A DNA stretch of 6,935 bases. It comes from an uncultured Propionibacteriaceae bacterium. GTDB lineage: Bacteria > Actinomycetota > Actinomycetes > Propionibacteriales > Propionibacteriaceae. The stretch is from positions 1 to 6,935 of the forward strand of contig CAKZHP010000076.1 in assembly GCA_936924635.1 (NCBI GenBank), read 5' to 3'. Of the stretch, positions 1 to 6,236 are shown piece by piece. Position 1 is the first letter of the stretch. Every line of letters starts with the position of its first letter. The translations under genes and the position numbers were made by a program. The notes under the pieces were generated by a model, which was not told where the DNA came from, ran no database searches, and saw nothing but the letters and a program-made list of their open reading frames with translations.

Positions 1-59
1 CGGTCTCGGGCAGGTGTTCCAGGATCAACGGGCGGACTTGAAGCTCGCGCGTGCGGCCG
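1..59. other. Window edge, unassigned
   Basis: This lies downstream of the SH3-domain gene. On the minus strand one frame reads ELQVRPLILEHLPET with G/C-ending codons, and one plus-strand frame is equally open. It is too short to assign. Confidence 0.3.
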
Positions 60-1178
60 TCAGCCGACCAGCACGTGGATGTGGTCGTAGTGGTTCGCGG
101 TCGTGCTGCCGCGGTCAGACATCGAGCGCCAGCCCTCGCTGGAGCGCTGCTGAGTCCAGATCTTCTGCTCGTAGATGATCTCGGTGATGCCGAGCGTGCT
201 CGCGTTCGCACGCAGCCAGGCGGCGATCTCTCGGCCCTTCGCCCCGGAGACCATGGCGTCGAAGGCGCGGCCAGAGCTGTGCTCGCCGTCAGCGCGCCAG
301 CCGCCGAAGTTGGTCACGCCATACGTGTTGCAGATGGCGCGCTTCACGTTGGCGGCGCGGGCAGAGATGCCGCCGTCGATCGGGGAGCCGCACGCCGGGT
401 ACGACGACTGGACGCCGCCGCCACCACTGGATGCCGCCTTCGTGGTGGTCGCCGACGACGCGGTCGGGGCCGCAGACGCGGCGGCCGCCTTCGTAGCGGT
501 CGTCTGCGCAGTGGGCGAGGCGGACGCCGGGGCCTTCGACGACACGTACGAGACGCTCACGAAGCCTGACCGGGAGCCCACCTGCACCTGCTGCCAGCTG
601 CCGGACGCGTCTCCGATGGCCGTCATCTTCGTGCCGGAGCTGATCACGTCGACGAGCTTCGAGGACGAGTCTGCCGCGGCGCGCAGGTTGATGTCGGCGG
701 TGGCGTACACGACCGACTGCTTGGGCGCGGCCGCCGCGGTGGTCCCGGCGGGGGCCGGGGCCGCACTGGCCAGCTGGGCGGGAGCGGCATCGGTGGGCGC
801 GGGCGCGGCGGGCGCCTCGGCTGCGGGAGTCTCCGAGGTGGGATCGGCAGGGGCCGACTCGCTCACCGTGGTGTCCGCCAGGGGCGTCCGGTCGGCCATG
901 CCGCGACTGAGCTCGTCGGCCTTGACCTCCTCGCGGGCAGACGACGCGGCCGGGGCAGGCACTGCGGCCGTGGTGCCGGTGGGCGACGCCAGGAAGGAGA
1001 CGGCGCACACCGCTGCGACCGCCAGGCCAGCGACCGTCCCCACCACGCGCCCGGTTGTGCGCCGTGGGGCGGCGACGTGCTCCTCGAGCTGCGCGTCAGC
1101 CTCCGGCAGCCCCCGGCGGGGCGTCGTCTCTGGCTGGTCGTCGAGGAGCGGCTCGAGACCGCGGCGGGGAGAAGACAT
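60..1178 (-). CDS. Membrane-anchored SH3-domain protein with M15/VanY-like C-terminal domain
   Basis: Predicted 372-residue extracytoplasmic protein, probably acting on or binding peptidoglycan. From the N-terminus: a charged cytoplasmic stretch (about 1-43), one hydrophobic segment (about 44-65, preceded by PRRTTGR) that is a signal anchor or uncleaved signal peptide, an Ala/Pro/Thr-rich wall-spanning linker (about 66-153), an SH3b-like domain (about 155-214, with the typical 'INLRAAADSSSK' and 'GSWQQVQVGSRSGFV' blocks), a second Ala/Ser/Thr linker ending in GGGG, and a C-terminal domain (about 259-372). That last domain matches the actinobacterial type often called ARB-07466-like. It carries H-S-S-G-R-A-F-D (His300, Asp307) and ends in HYDHIHV, a layout like the zinc ligands of M15/VanY peptidases. 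Cys263 and Cys283 could form a disulfide. I chose the ATG at 1178; an in-frame GTG three codons upstream is possible, and neither has a clear Shine-Dalgarno. Enzymatic activity is inference; a purely binding role is the alternative. Confidence 0.88.
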   Translation of the reverse strand: MSSPRRGLEPLLDDQPETTPRRGLPEADAQLEEHVAAPRRTTGRVVGTVAGLAVAAVCAVSFLASPTGTTAAVPAPAASSAREEVKADELSRGMADRTPLADTTVSESAPADPTSETPAAEAPAAPAPTDAAPAQLASAAPAPAGTTAAAAPKQSVVYATADINLRAAADSSSKLVDVISSGTKMTAIGDASGSWQQVQVGSRSGFVSVSYVSSKAPASASPTAQTTATKAAAASAAPTASSATTTKAASSGGGGVQSSYPACGSPIDGGISARAANVKRAICNTYGVTNFGGWRADGEHSSGRAFDAMVSGAKGREIAAWLRANASTLGITEIIYEQKIWTQQRSSEGWRSMSDRGSTTANHYDHIHVLVG

Positions 1179-1203
1179 GGGATGCACAACTTTCAGTGGA
1201 AGA

Positions 1204-1218
1204 CTGAGCGATTCTCAG
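1204..1218. promoter_or_regulatory. Small inverted repeat at the predicted transcription start
   Basis: CTGAG and CTCAG flank five bases, a perfect 5-bp inverted repeat that overlaps the edge of the candidate -10 box and the likely start of transcription of the SH3-domain gene. It could be an operator half-site pair or a small leader hairpin. A repeat this short can also arise by chance. Confidence 0.2.
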
Positions 1219-1247
1219 GATAACTTCAGAAACACCCGATGAGTCAA
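1217..1247 (-). promoter_or_regulatory. Candidate promoter of the SH3-domain gene
   Basis: Read on the minus strand, TTGACT (1247-1242) is followed after 19 bases by TATCCT (1222-1217). They resemble the -35 and -10 boxes of a housekeeping-sigma promoter, with a spacer two bases longer than ideal. Transcription would start near 1210, leaving a leader of about 30 bases before the ATG at 1178. The match is by eye only. Confidence 0.4.
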
Positions 1248-1367
1248 GCCACACGCCGTGGAGGCACGTCGACCAGGGATCGTCGGCGCCCGTGTCGCGG
1301 CTGCGGGTGCAACCCACGTCAGCCCCCCCGGGTGAAGCGTTCAGGGAGAGGAGCCGCCACGAAACCC

Positions 1368-1396
1368 TTGACCGAAGCCCCTTCTCGCGCCAGGGT
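1368..1396 (+). promoter_or_regulatory. Weak candidate promoter of the Ig-like-domain gene
   Basis: TTGACC (1368-1373) is followed, after exactly 17 bases, by CAGGGT (1391-1396), a poor -10 box that keeps only the A and final T of TAnnnT. If used, the transcript would start at or next to the ATG at 1403 and be leaderless, which is common in actinobacteria. GGTGGA (1394-1399) could instead be a ribosome binding site set close to the start, which would put the promoter further upstream. The two readings exclude each other. Confidence 0.25.
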
Positions 1397-1402
1397 GGAA
1401 CG

Positions 1403-2599
1403 ATGACCGAGCGCGGGGGCGGCGGACTGTTCCGTCATGGACGCCGCGCTTCGGCGACCCTTGCCGCGGCAGCGGCCGCGCTCGCCCTGGGTCTGCCCGT
1501 CGCGGCCGCCGACACCGACGTCGTGCCTCAGGCTCCGCCGACGACCAAGCGCAACCAGACCCAGGCCGCCTCGGTCGGGACACGCCTCTCGGTCGCCGTC
1601 TCCAGCGCTGGCGGCACGGCCGTGGTGATCTCCGGCCAGCTGCTCGAGCAGTCCAACCGCCCGATCCCCGGCAACCCCGTCCTAGTACGGATCGATGGCA
1701 ACGTCGTCGGCGTCGTGACGACTGGGGCCAACGGCGAGTACTCGGTGCGCGCACCGTTCCCCGCTCCGGGCAACCACCGCGCGGAAGCGTCCTTCGGCGG
1801 TAACGGGCAGCTGCGCGCCGGTGACGCCGCCGCCCAGTTCGTCATCGAGCAGCCCGCGGCGGCTCCTCCCCCGGCTGCGACGACCGCGCCGCCACCGACC
1901 ACGGAGGCTCCCCAGACGACGGCGCCACCGCCGACGACCGCGGCGCCACCCGCCTCGCCGGTCGCCCTCACGGCGACGGTCGCCCCCGCCACCGCGTACC
2001 CCGGTGCCGTTATCGAGGTCGCCGGCACCCTGACCATGAACGGTGCGCCCGTGAGCGGCGCGCAGGTCGACGTGACGATCGACTGGGGCGGCGGCACCGC
2101 CAACACCGTGACCTCGGAGACCGGAGCCTTCTCCGCCGTCTTCACCCTGCCCACCACCGGCGCCCCGCCCAAGGCCACGGTCGCCCTCGCGTTCCCGGGT
2201 GAGGACGGCGTGCCTGCCGCGACCGGCGCGGTGGACGTCCCCATCGGTGCCGCCCCGCCGAGCAGCGCCGTGCCGTCACCGTCGGTGAGCCGGTCGACCC
2301 CGACCACGGCTCCCCTCACTGCCCTGCCCACCGCCACGGCCTCCTCGGCCGCGCCCGTGCCGAAGCAGCAGGCGTCGTCGAACGGAGACCTGACCCGGAC
2401 GGTGGGCACCGCGATCGGCTTCGTGGCGCTGGCCGCCCTCGCCGTGCTGGCCACGCTGTGGCTGGTCGCCTTCGGCGGGCATCGCCTGCTGAAGGGCGAG
2501 CGCCGGGGCTTCGGCAGCGACTTCGGAGCCAGGCGGTCCGGCAGGGCTGCCCGCCCCACGGCCCCGGATCCCGGGCCCGAAGACGTACGGCAAGATTGA
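1403..2599 (+). CDS. Secreted, C-terminally membrane-anchored protein with two Ig-like domains
   Basis: 398 residues, unnamed family. Visible parts: a signal peptide (basic GRR near 13-15, Ala/Leu core about 17-33, likely cleavage after PVAAA near 37), a first beta-rich domain (about 60-149) of the Ig-like/carboxypeptidase-regulatory type, with IPGNPVLVRIDG and TGANGEYSVRAPFP, a Pro/Thr linker (about 150-185), a second similar domain (about 186-281, with MNGAPVSGAQVDV and SETGAFSAVFTLP), a Ser/Pro/Thr linker (about 282-328), one transmembrane helix (about 335-357) and a basic cytoplasmic tail of about 40 residues. The protein should therefore display two Ig-like modules on linkers outside the cell; adhesion or envelope scaffolding is only a guess. 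The open frame extends upstream to 1292, but the signal peptide and GGTGGA spacing favour ATG 1403. It leads a three-gene cluster; the next gene starts four bases after its stop. Confidence 0.85.
   Translation: MTERGGGGLFRHGRRASATLAAAAAALALGLPVAAADTDVVPQAPPTTKRNQTQAASVGTRLSVAVSSAGGTAVVISGQLLEQSNRPIPGNPVLVRIDGNVVGVVTTGANGEYSVRAPFPAPGNHRAEASFGGNGQLRAGDAAAQFVIEQPAAAPPPAATTAPPPTTEAPQTTAPPPTTAAPPASPVALTATVAPATAYPGAVIEVAGTLTMNGAPVSGAQVDVTIDWGGGTANTVTSETGAFSAVFTLPTTGAPPKATVALAFPGEDGVPAATGAVDVPIGAAPPSSAVPSPSVSRSTPTTAPLTALPTATASSAAPVPKQQASSNGDLTRTVGTAIGFVALAALAVLATLWLVAFGGHRLLKGERRGFGSDFGARRSGRAARPTAPDPGPEDVRQD
1880..1939 (+). repeat. Pro/Thr linker with duplicated TTAPPPTT unit
   Basis: Residues 160-167 and 172-179 of the Ig-like-domain protein both read TTAPPPTT, separated by EAPQ. 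This is a 12-residue period in a low-complexity linker. Such Pro/Thr stretches act as extended, often glycosylated spacers between surface domains, and their copy number tends to vary between strains by slippage. Confidence 0.6.
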
Positions 2600-2603
2600 C
2601 CGC
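2591..2603 (+). promoter_or_regulatory. Possible internal -10 element for leaderless start of the aldolase-like gene
   Basis: CAAGAT (2591-2596) lies seven bases before the ATG at 2604, the distance typical of actinobacterial leaderless promoters. It fits TAnnnT except for the first base. There is no convincing -35 box and no Shine-Dalgarno. Translation coupled to the upstream gene, whose stop lies within this stretch, would explain the tight spacing equally well. Confidence 0.2.
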
Positions 2604-3260
2604 ATGACTTCTCCCGGCGACGCGATCGCCGCGCTCGCTGAGTCGCGCCTGGTCGCCACCATCCCCGCCGACGGCGAGCCCGACAAGACCCTGGTGGTGG
2701 CCGAGATCCTGGTGCAGGAGGGGTTCGAGGTGCTGGCGGTGGCGCCGGGCCGCCTCGACCTGCTCCCCCGGCTGCGCGAGGCGCTCGGCGGCCGGGCGCT
2801 GCTCGGCGCGTACGGGCTGACGACCCCTGGTCATGTGCTCGACGCGGTCACGTCGGAGGCGGCGTTCGCGCTCACCTCGACCGGGTCGGAGACGCTGGTG
2901 GGGCTGGCCACGAGTCGTGAGCTGCCCGTGTTCGCCGGCGCGTTCACGCCGACGGAGATCGCGACGGCCTGGTCCTGGGGGCCAACCGGCGTGTACGTGC
3001 ACCCGGCCGACACGGTGGGCGTCACGTACGCCCCGCACGCCGTCGCCGCCGCGCCCGATGCGCCGATGCTGGTGAGCGGCGGGTCCCCGTACGCGGTCGG
3101 GCAGTGGCTCGCGGCCGGAACCCTGGCCGTGGTCACCGACTCCTCCCTGGTGCTGGACACTCTCACCGGCGGCGACCTCGGCTACCTGCGCGAGCGGGCC
3201 CGCAACTACGTCACCGAGGCGAGGTCGGCCGCGAGCTGGGTGCCCCGCCTGGCGCCATGA
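2604..3260 (+). CDS. KDPG-aldolase-fold protein lacking catalytic residues
   Basis: 218 residues, the usual size for 2-keto-3-deoxy-6-phosphogluconate / 4-hydroxy-2-oxoglutarate aldolases (Eda type, class I TIM barrel). Aligned by eye with remembered E. coli Eda, the order of strands is kept: LVATIPADG for PVVPVI, GFEVLAVAPGR for GVRVLEVTLRT, LLGAYG for IVGAGT, AAFALTSTG for AQFAISPG, LPVFAGAFTPTE for IPLIPGISTVSE, GVYVHPAD for EFKFFPAE, and MLVSGGSP for CPTGGISP. The catalytic Glu falls on Ala45 and the Schiff-base Lys on Tyr131, and the TLRT and GAGT phosphate/substrate motifs are altered. Normal aldolase activity is therefore unlikely. It may bind a ligand, act as a scaffold, or do other chemistry. 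Automatic annotation would probably call it 'aldolase'. Its stop overlaps the helicase start as ATGA, so the two should be made together. The fold call is strong; the loss of function is inference. Confidence 0.8.
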   Translation: MTSPGDAIAALAESRLVATIPADGEPDKTLVVAEILVQEGFEVLAVAPGRLDLLPRLREALGGRALLGAYGLTTPGHVLDAVTSEAAFALTSTGSETLVGLATSRELPVFAGAFTPTEIATAWSWGPTGVYVHPADTVGVTYAPHAVAAAPDAPMLVSGGSPYAVGQWLAAGTLAVVTDSSLVLDTLTGGDLGYLRERARNYVTEARSAASWVPRLAP

Positions 3261-5806
3261 CGCTCGGGCGGCTGTTCGACCAGCTCGCGCTCGCCTCGCC
3301 GGGGGAGGCACCGTCGGCCGACGACGTGTACGTCGGGTTCGCCGAGTGGGTCGAGGCGCAGGGGCTCACCCCGTACACGCACCAGGAGGACGCGATCCTC
3401 GAGCTGCTGTCCGGCAGCAACGTGGTGCTGGCGACGCCGACCGGCTCGGGCAAGTCGCTCGTCGCCGCGGCGCTGCACCTGGCCACGGTGGCCGCTGGCG
3501 GCCGCACGTACTACACCGCGCCCATCAAGGCCTTGGTCAGCGAGAAGTTCTTCGCGCTCGCGGCCGCGTTCGGCGCCGAGCGGGTGGGCATGGTGACCGG
3601 CGACGGGTCGGTCAACCCCGACGCCCCGATCATCTGCTGCACCGCCGAGATCCTCGCCAACCTGGCGTTGCGCGAGGGCCAAGACGCCGACGTGGCCAGC
3701 GTGGTCATGGACGAGTTCCACTACTACGCCGACCCGCAGCGCGGCTGGGCATGGCAGGTGCCGCTGCTGGAGCTCACCCACGCGCAGTTCCTGCTGATGT
3801 CGGCCACGCTCGGCGACACCACCTTGCTGCGGCGTGACCTGACGCGGCGTACGGGCCGGGCGACCGCACTGGTCGACGACGCCGTACGCCCCGTGCCGCT
3901 CACCTACTCCTGGGCCGCGACGCCCGTGCACGAGACCATCGAGACGCTCGTCGCCGACAAGCAGGCACCGGTGTACATCGTGCACGCGACGCAGAAGGAG
4001 GCCCTGGAGCGGGCGCAGTCGCTGATCGGGGTGGACCTGCACAACCGCGCGCAGCGCGAACAGATCGCCGAGGTGGTCGCGCAGTTCCGGTTCTCCGCGG
4101 GGTTCGGGCGAACGCTCGGCACCCTCGTACGCCGCGGCATCGGCGTGCACCACGCAGGGATGCTGCCGCGGTACCGACGGCTGGTGGAGCGGCTGGCGCA
4201 GTCCGGCCTGCTCACGGTGATCTGCGGCACGGACACGCTCGGGGTGGGCATCAACGTGCCGATCCGTACGGTGCTCCTGACCACCCTCGCCAAGTTCGAC
4301 GGGCACCGGATGCGGCTGCTCAAGTCGCGCGAGATGCACCAGATCGCGGGGCGCGCGGGGCGGGCCGGGTTCGACACCACGGGGTACGTGGTGTGCCAGG
4401 CCCCCGAGCACGTGATCGCCAACGAGCGGGCCCTGGCGAAGGCCGGCGACGACCCGAAGGCGCGCCGCAAGGTGGTGCGCAAGAAGGCCCCAGACGGCAC
4501 GGTGTCGTACACGCGGGAGACCTTCGAGCGGCTCGTCGAGACACCGCCGGAGCCGTTGCAGTCGCGGATGCGGGTGACGTACGCGATGGTGCTCGACGTG
4601 GTGTCGCGCCCCGGCGACCCCGTGACGACGCTGCACCGGCTGCTCACCGACAACCACGAGACGCCGGCGCAGCAGCGGCGCCTGCTGCGGATGGCCCTGG
4701 CGATCGGGCGCTCGCTGCTGCGGGCCGGGATCGTGGTGAGGCTGCCGGAGCCGGACGCGCAGGGTCGCCCGTACGCCGTCACCCTTGACCTGCAGCGCGA
4801 CTTCGCGCTCAACCAGCCGCTGTCGGCGTTCGCGCTGGCGACGCTGGAGGTGCTCGACCCCGAGTCGCCGAGCTATGCGCTCGACATGGTGAGCGTCATC
4901 GAGGCCACGCTCGAGGACCCGATGCCGGTGCTCATGGCGCAGCAGTTCGAGGCCCGCGGCGAGGCGGTGCGGGAGATGAAGGACGAGGGCATCGAGTACG
5001 AGGAGCGCATGGAGCTGCTCGAGGAGGTGCACTGGCCGCAGCCGCTGGCCGAGCTGCTCGACCACGCGCTGCGGACGTATCGTCTCGCCCACCCCTGGCT
5101 GCCCGACACGGTGCACCCGAAGTCGGTGGTGCGCGACCTGTACGAGCGCGGCATGACGTTCACCGAGATGGTCGCCCACTACAAGCTGGCGCGCGCCGAG
5201 GGCGTGGTGCTGCGCTACCTGTCCGACGCCTACCGGGCGCTGCGGCGTACGGTGCCGAGCGCGCTGTGGGACGAGCAGTTCACCGACCTCGTGGAGTGGC
5301 TGGGCGAGCTGGTGCGGCAGACCGACTCCTCGCTCGTGGCCGAGTGGGAGGCGATGGTCGCCGGGGTCGACGTGGCGGAGGCCGAGACGGCCGTGTCCGA
5401 GCGGCCGATCACGGCGAACGCGCGGGCGTTCCGGGTCCTCGTACGCAACGCGATGTGGCGCCGGGTGGAGCTGGTGGCCCGCGACGACGTGGCGGGCCTG
5501 GTCGCCGCCGACGAGCTGTCGGCGTCGGTGACCGGCGCGGAGGTCCGCATGGGGCGTACGCGCTGGGACGAGGCCCTGGACGCCTACTACGACGAGCACG
5601 AGGAGGTGCTCCTCGACCTCGACGCGCGCGGGCCGGGGATGCTCGTGGTGTCGGAACTGGCGGGCCGCCGCTGGGAGGTGCGTCAGGTGCTCGCCGACCC
5701 GGAGGGCAACCACGACTGGTCGATCCTCGCCGAGGTCGACCTGGCCGCCTCCGACGAGGCGGGCGACCTGGTGCTCACCGTGCTGGGCATGGACAGGCTG
5801 GACTGA
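3257..5806 (+). CDS. Ski2-like DExH-box helicase, DUF3516 type
   Basis: 849-residue ATP-dependent superfamily 2 helicase, expected to unwind RNA or DNA in the cytoplasm; the substrate of this actinobacterial family is not established. Motifs in order: Walker A ATPTGSGKS (59-67), Ia TAPIKALVSEKF (87-98), Ib MVTGDGSVN (112-120) and TAEILANL (129-136), Walker B MDEFHYYAD (151-159), motif III LLMSATLGD (179-187), HHAGMLPRYR (298-307), motif V GTDTLGVGINVP (324-335) and motif VI QIAGRAGRAG (362-371). All key residues are intact. The remaining 470 or so residues match the layout of the DUF3516 C-terminal region found on actinobacterial helicases of this length. The start ATG 3257 overlaps the upstream TGA (ATGA), showing coupled translation; longer upstream starts would overlap the aldolase-like gene heavily. 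CGTACG occurs nine times within it. Family assignment is secure; the name DUF3516 is from memory of the family. Confidence 0.93.
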   Translation: MTLGRLFDQLALASPGEAPSADDVYVGFAEWVEAQGLTPYTHQEDAILELLSGSNVVLATPTGSGKSLVAAALHLATVAAGGRTYYTAPIKALVSEKFFALAAAFGAERVGMVTGDGSVNPDAPIICCTAEILANLALREGQDADVASVVMDEFHYYADPQRGWAWQVPLLELTHAQFLLMSATLGDTTLLRRDLTRRTGRATALVDDAVRPVPLTYSWAATPVHETIETLVADKQAPVYIVHATQKEALERAQSLIGVDLHNRAQREQIAEVVAQFRFSAGFGRTLGTLVRRGIGVHHAGMLPRYRRLVERLAQSGLLTVICGTDTLGVGINVPIRTVLLTTLAKFDGHRMRLLKSREMHQIAGRAGRAGFDTTGYVVCQAPEHVIANERALAKAGDDPKARRKVVRKKAPDGTVSYTRETFERLVETPPEPLQSRMRVTYAMVLDVVSRPGDPVTTLHRLLTDNHETPAQQRRLLRMALAIGRSLLRAGIVVRLPEPDAQGRPYAVTLDLQRDFALNQPLSAFALATLEVLDPESPSYALDMVSVIEATLEDPMPVLMAQQFEARGEAVREMKDEGIEYEERMELLEEVHWPQPLAELLDHALRTYRLAHPWLPDTVHPKSVVRDLYERGMTFTEMVAHYKLARAEGVVLRYLSDAYRALRRTVPSALWDEQFTDLVEWLGELVRQTDSSLVAEWEAMVAGVDVAEAETAVSERPITANARAFRVLVRNAMWRRVELVARDDVAGLVAADELSASVTGAEVRMGRTRWDEALDAYYDEHEEVLLDLDARGPGMLVVSELAGRRWEVRQVLADPEGNHDWSILAEVDLAASDEAGDLVLTVLGMDRLD

Positions 5807-5884
5807 CCCGTACGAACGCCGGCCGGCTCATGCCCGCAGCGCCGTCCGCCCGCCAGCGGGATCTGCTGGATCAGCGTCTCCACG
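5807..5884. other. Short gap between helicase and TetR remnant
   Basis: No gene is recognised here. It holds a CGTACG three bases after the helicase stop and a self-complementary GCCGGCCGGC (5818-5827) that could fold into a small hairpin or simply reflect GC-rich sequence. The frame of the TetR remnant stays open back to the helicase stop, but the residues it would encode do not resemble the missing TetR N-terminus. Confidence 0.5.
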
Positions 5885-6193
5885 GTGATCTCGTGCGGCG
5901 GGACACCGCTGAGCCGCCCGCGCGACACGTTCCACGCGGTGTCGGCCGTGCTCGGCTTCGTGGTGGGTACGGCGATCGACCTGGGTCAGCAGCCCCCGGC
6001 AGAGGTCGCCGACGGCAGCATGACCCGCGACGAGTATCTCGGCCGGTTCGCCCAGCAGTGGCGCGATCTCGACGCCGACGAGTTCCCGTACATCCACTTC
6101 GTCACCGACGGGTTCGTCGGCCACGACGACGAGGAGCAGTTCCGCGCCGGTCTCGACCTCCTGCTCGCCGGGCTGCGCCAGACGGCGCCCTGA
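5885..6193 (+). pseudogene. TetR-family regulator remnant, C-terminal domain only
   Basis: The reading frame (102 residues from a GTG) matches only the last part of TetR/AcrR regulators with the tetracycline-repressor type C-terminal domain: DTFHAVSAVLGFVVGTAID, then an acidic DADEFPYIHFV, then the final helix EEQFRAGLDLLLAGLR. Family resemblance begins around residue 13. Full-length members are about 190-230 residues and start with a helix-turn-helix DNA-binding domain, which is absent; the helicase gene ends 78 bases upstream, so there is no room for it. No ATG and no ribosome binding site are visible. The likeliest reading is a 5'-deleted relic that would not be expected to bind DNA. A less likely alternative is a short expressed protein that pairs with an intact TetR partner. 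The intact open frame suggests a recent deletion, or read-through expression from the helicase operon. Confidence 0.7.
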
Positions 6194-6206
6194 CCCGCGA
6201 CGGGTC
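6192..6206. terminator. Hairpin between convergent genes
   Basis: GACCCG, loop CGA, CGGGTC: a perfect 6-bp GC-rich stem. It begins inside the TGA stop of the TetR remnant and lies 30 bases beyond the end of the convergent aldo/keto reductase gene. No T-tract follows on either strand, as is common for actinobacterial terminators, so it may end transcription in both directions. Its short stem makes this tentative. Confidence 0.4.
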
Positions 6207-6236
6207 GGCCCCAGAATCCTCCCACCCGCCGCAGGG

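Larger units (their letters stand above)
1179..1402. other. Divergent intergenic region
   Basis: 224 bases separate the start codons of two envelope-protein genes transcribed away from each other. Besides the candidate promoters and the CTGAG/CTCAG repeat, I see a minor hairpin GGGT-GCA-ACCC (1305-1315) and a C-run before CCCGGGTGAAG (around 1324-1336). No RNA gene or convincing riboswitch was recognised. Confidence 0.5.
2584..5814. repeat. Cluster of CGTACG palindromes
   Basis: The palindrome CGTACG starts at 2584, 2809, 3025, 3088, 3848, 3883, 4126, 4265, 4578, 4770, 5246, 5440, 5555 and 5809, with one outlier at 545. That is 15 copies in the window, 14 of them within 3.2 kb; about two would be expected in the whole window at roughly 70-72% GC. 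The copies fall in different reading phases (Val-Arg as GTA-CGN, Arg-Thr as CGT-ACG, Xaa-Tyr as NCG-TAC-G), so amino-acid content alone does not explain them. Counted by eye. Confidence 0.7.

Noticed and set aside
1..59. Possible end or start of a neighbouring gene at the window edge
   Set aside because: Fewer than 20 codons are visible and two frames on opposite strands look equally coding-like, with no start codon or family match.
175..1242. A 355-residue plus-strand frame opposite the SH3-domain gene
   Set aside because: The minus strand encodes a clear anchor, SH3-like and C-terminal domain; the plus-strand product is Ala-rich with no domain and would run through the minus-strand promoter.
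1325..1402. Fragments resembling a c-di-AMP (ydaO-type) riboswitch, such as GGGTGAAG and later AGGGAG, before an envelope gene
   Set aside because: The conserved upstream half and the paired stems were not found, and the spacing to the start is short. A covariance-model search would settle it; I expect no hit.
3206..5713. An 835-residue open frame antisense to the helicase
   Set aside because: It is rich in His, Arg, Val and Leu with no recognisable domain, and it lies opposite a helicase with all motifs intact. Long antisense frames are expected in GC-rich genes because stop codons are rare.
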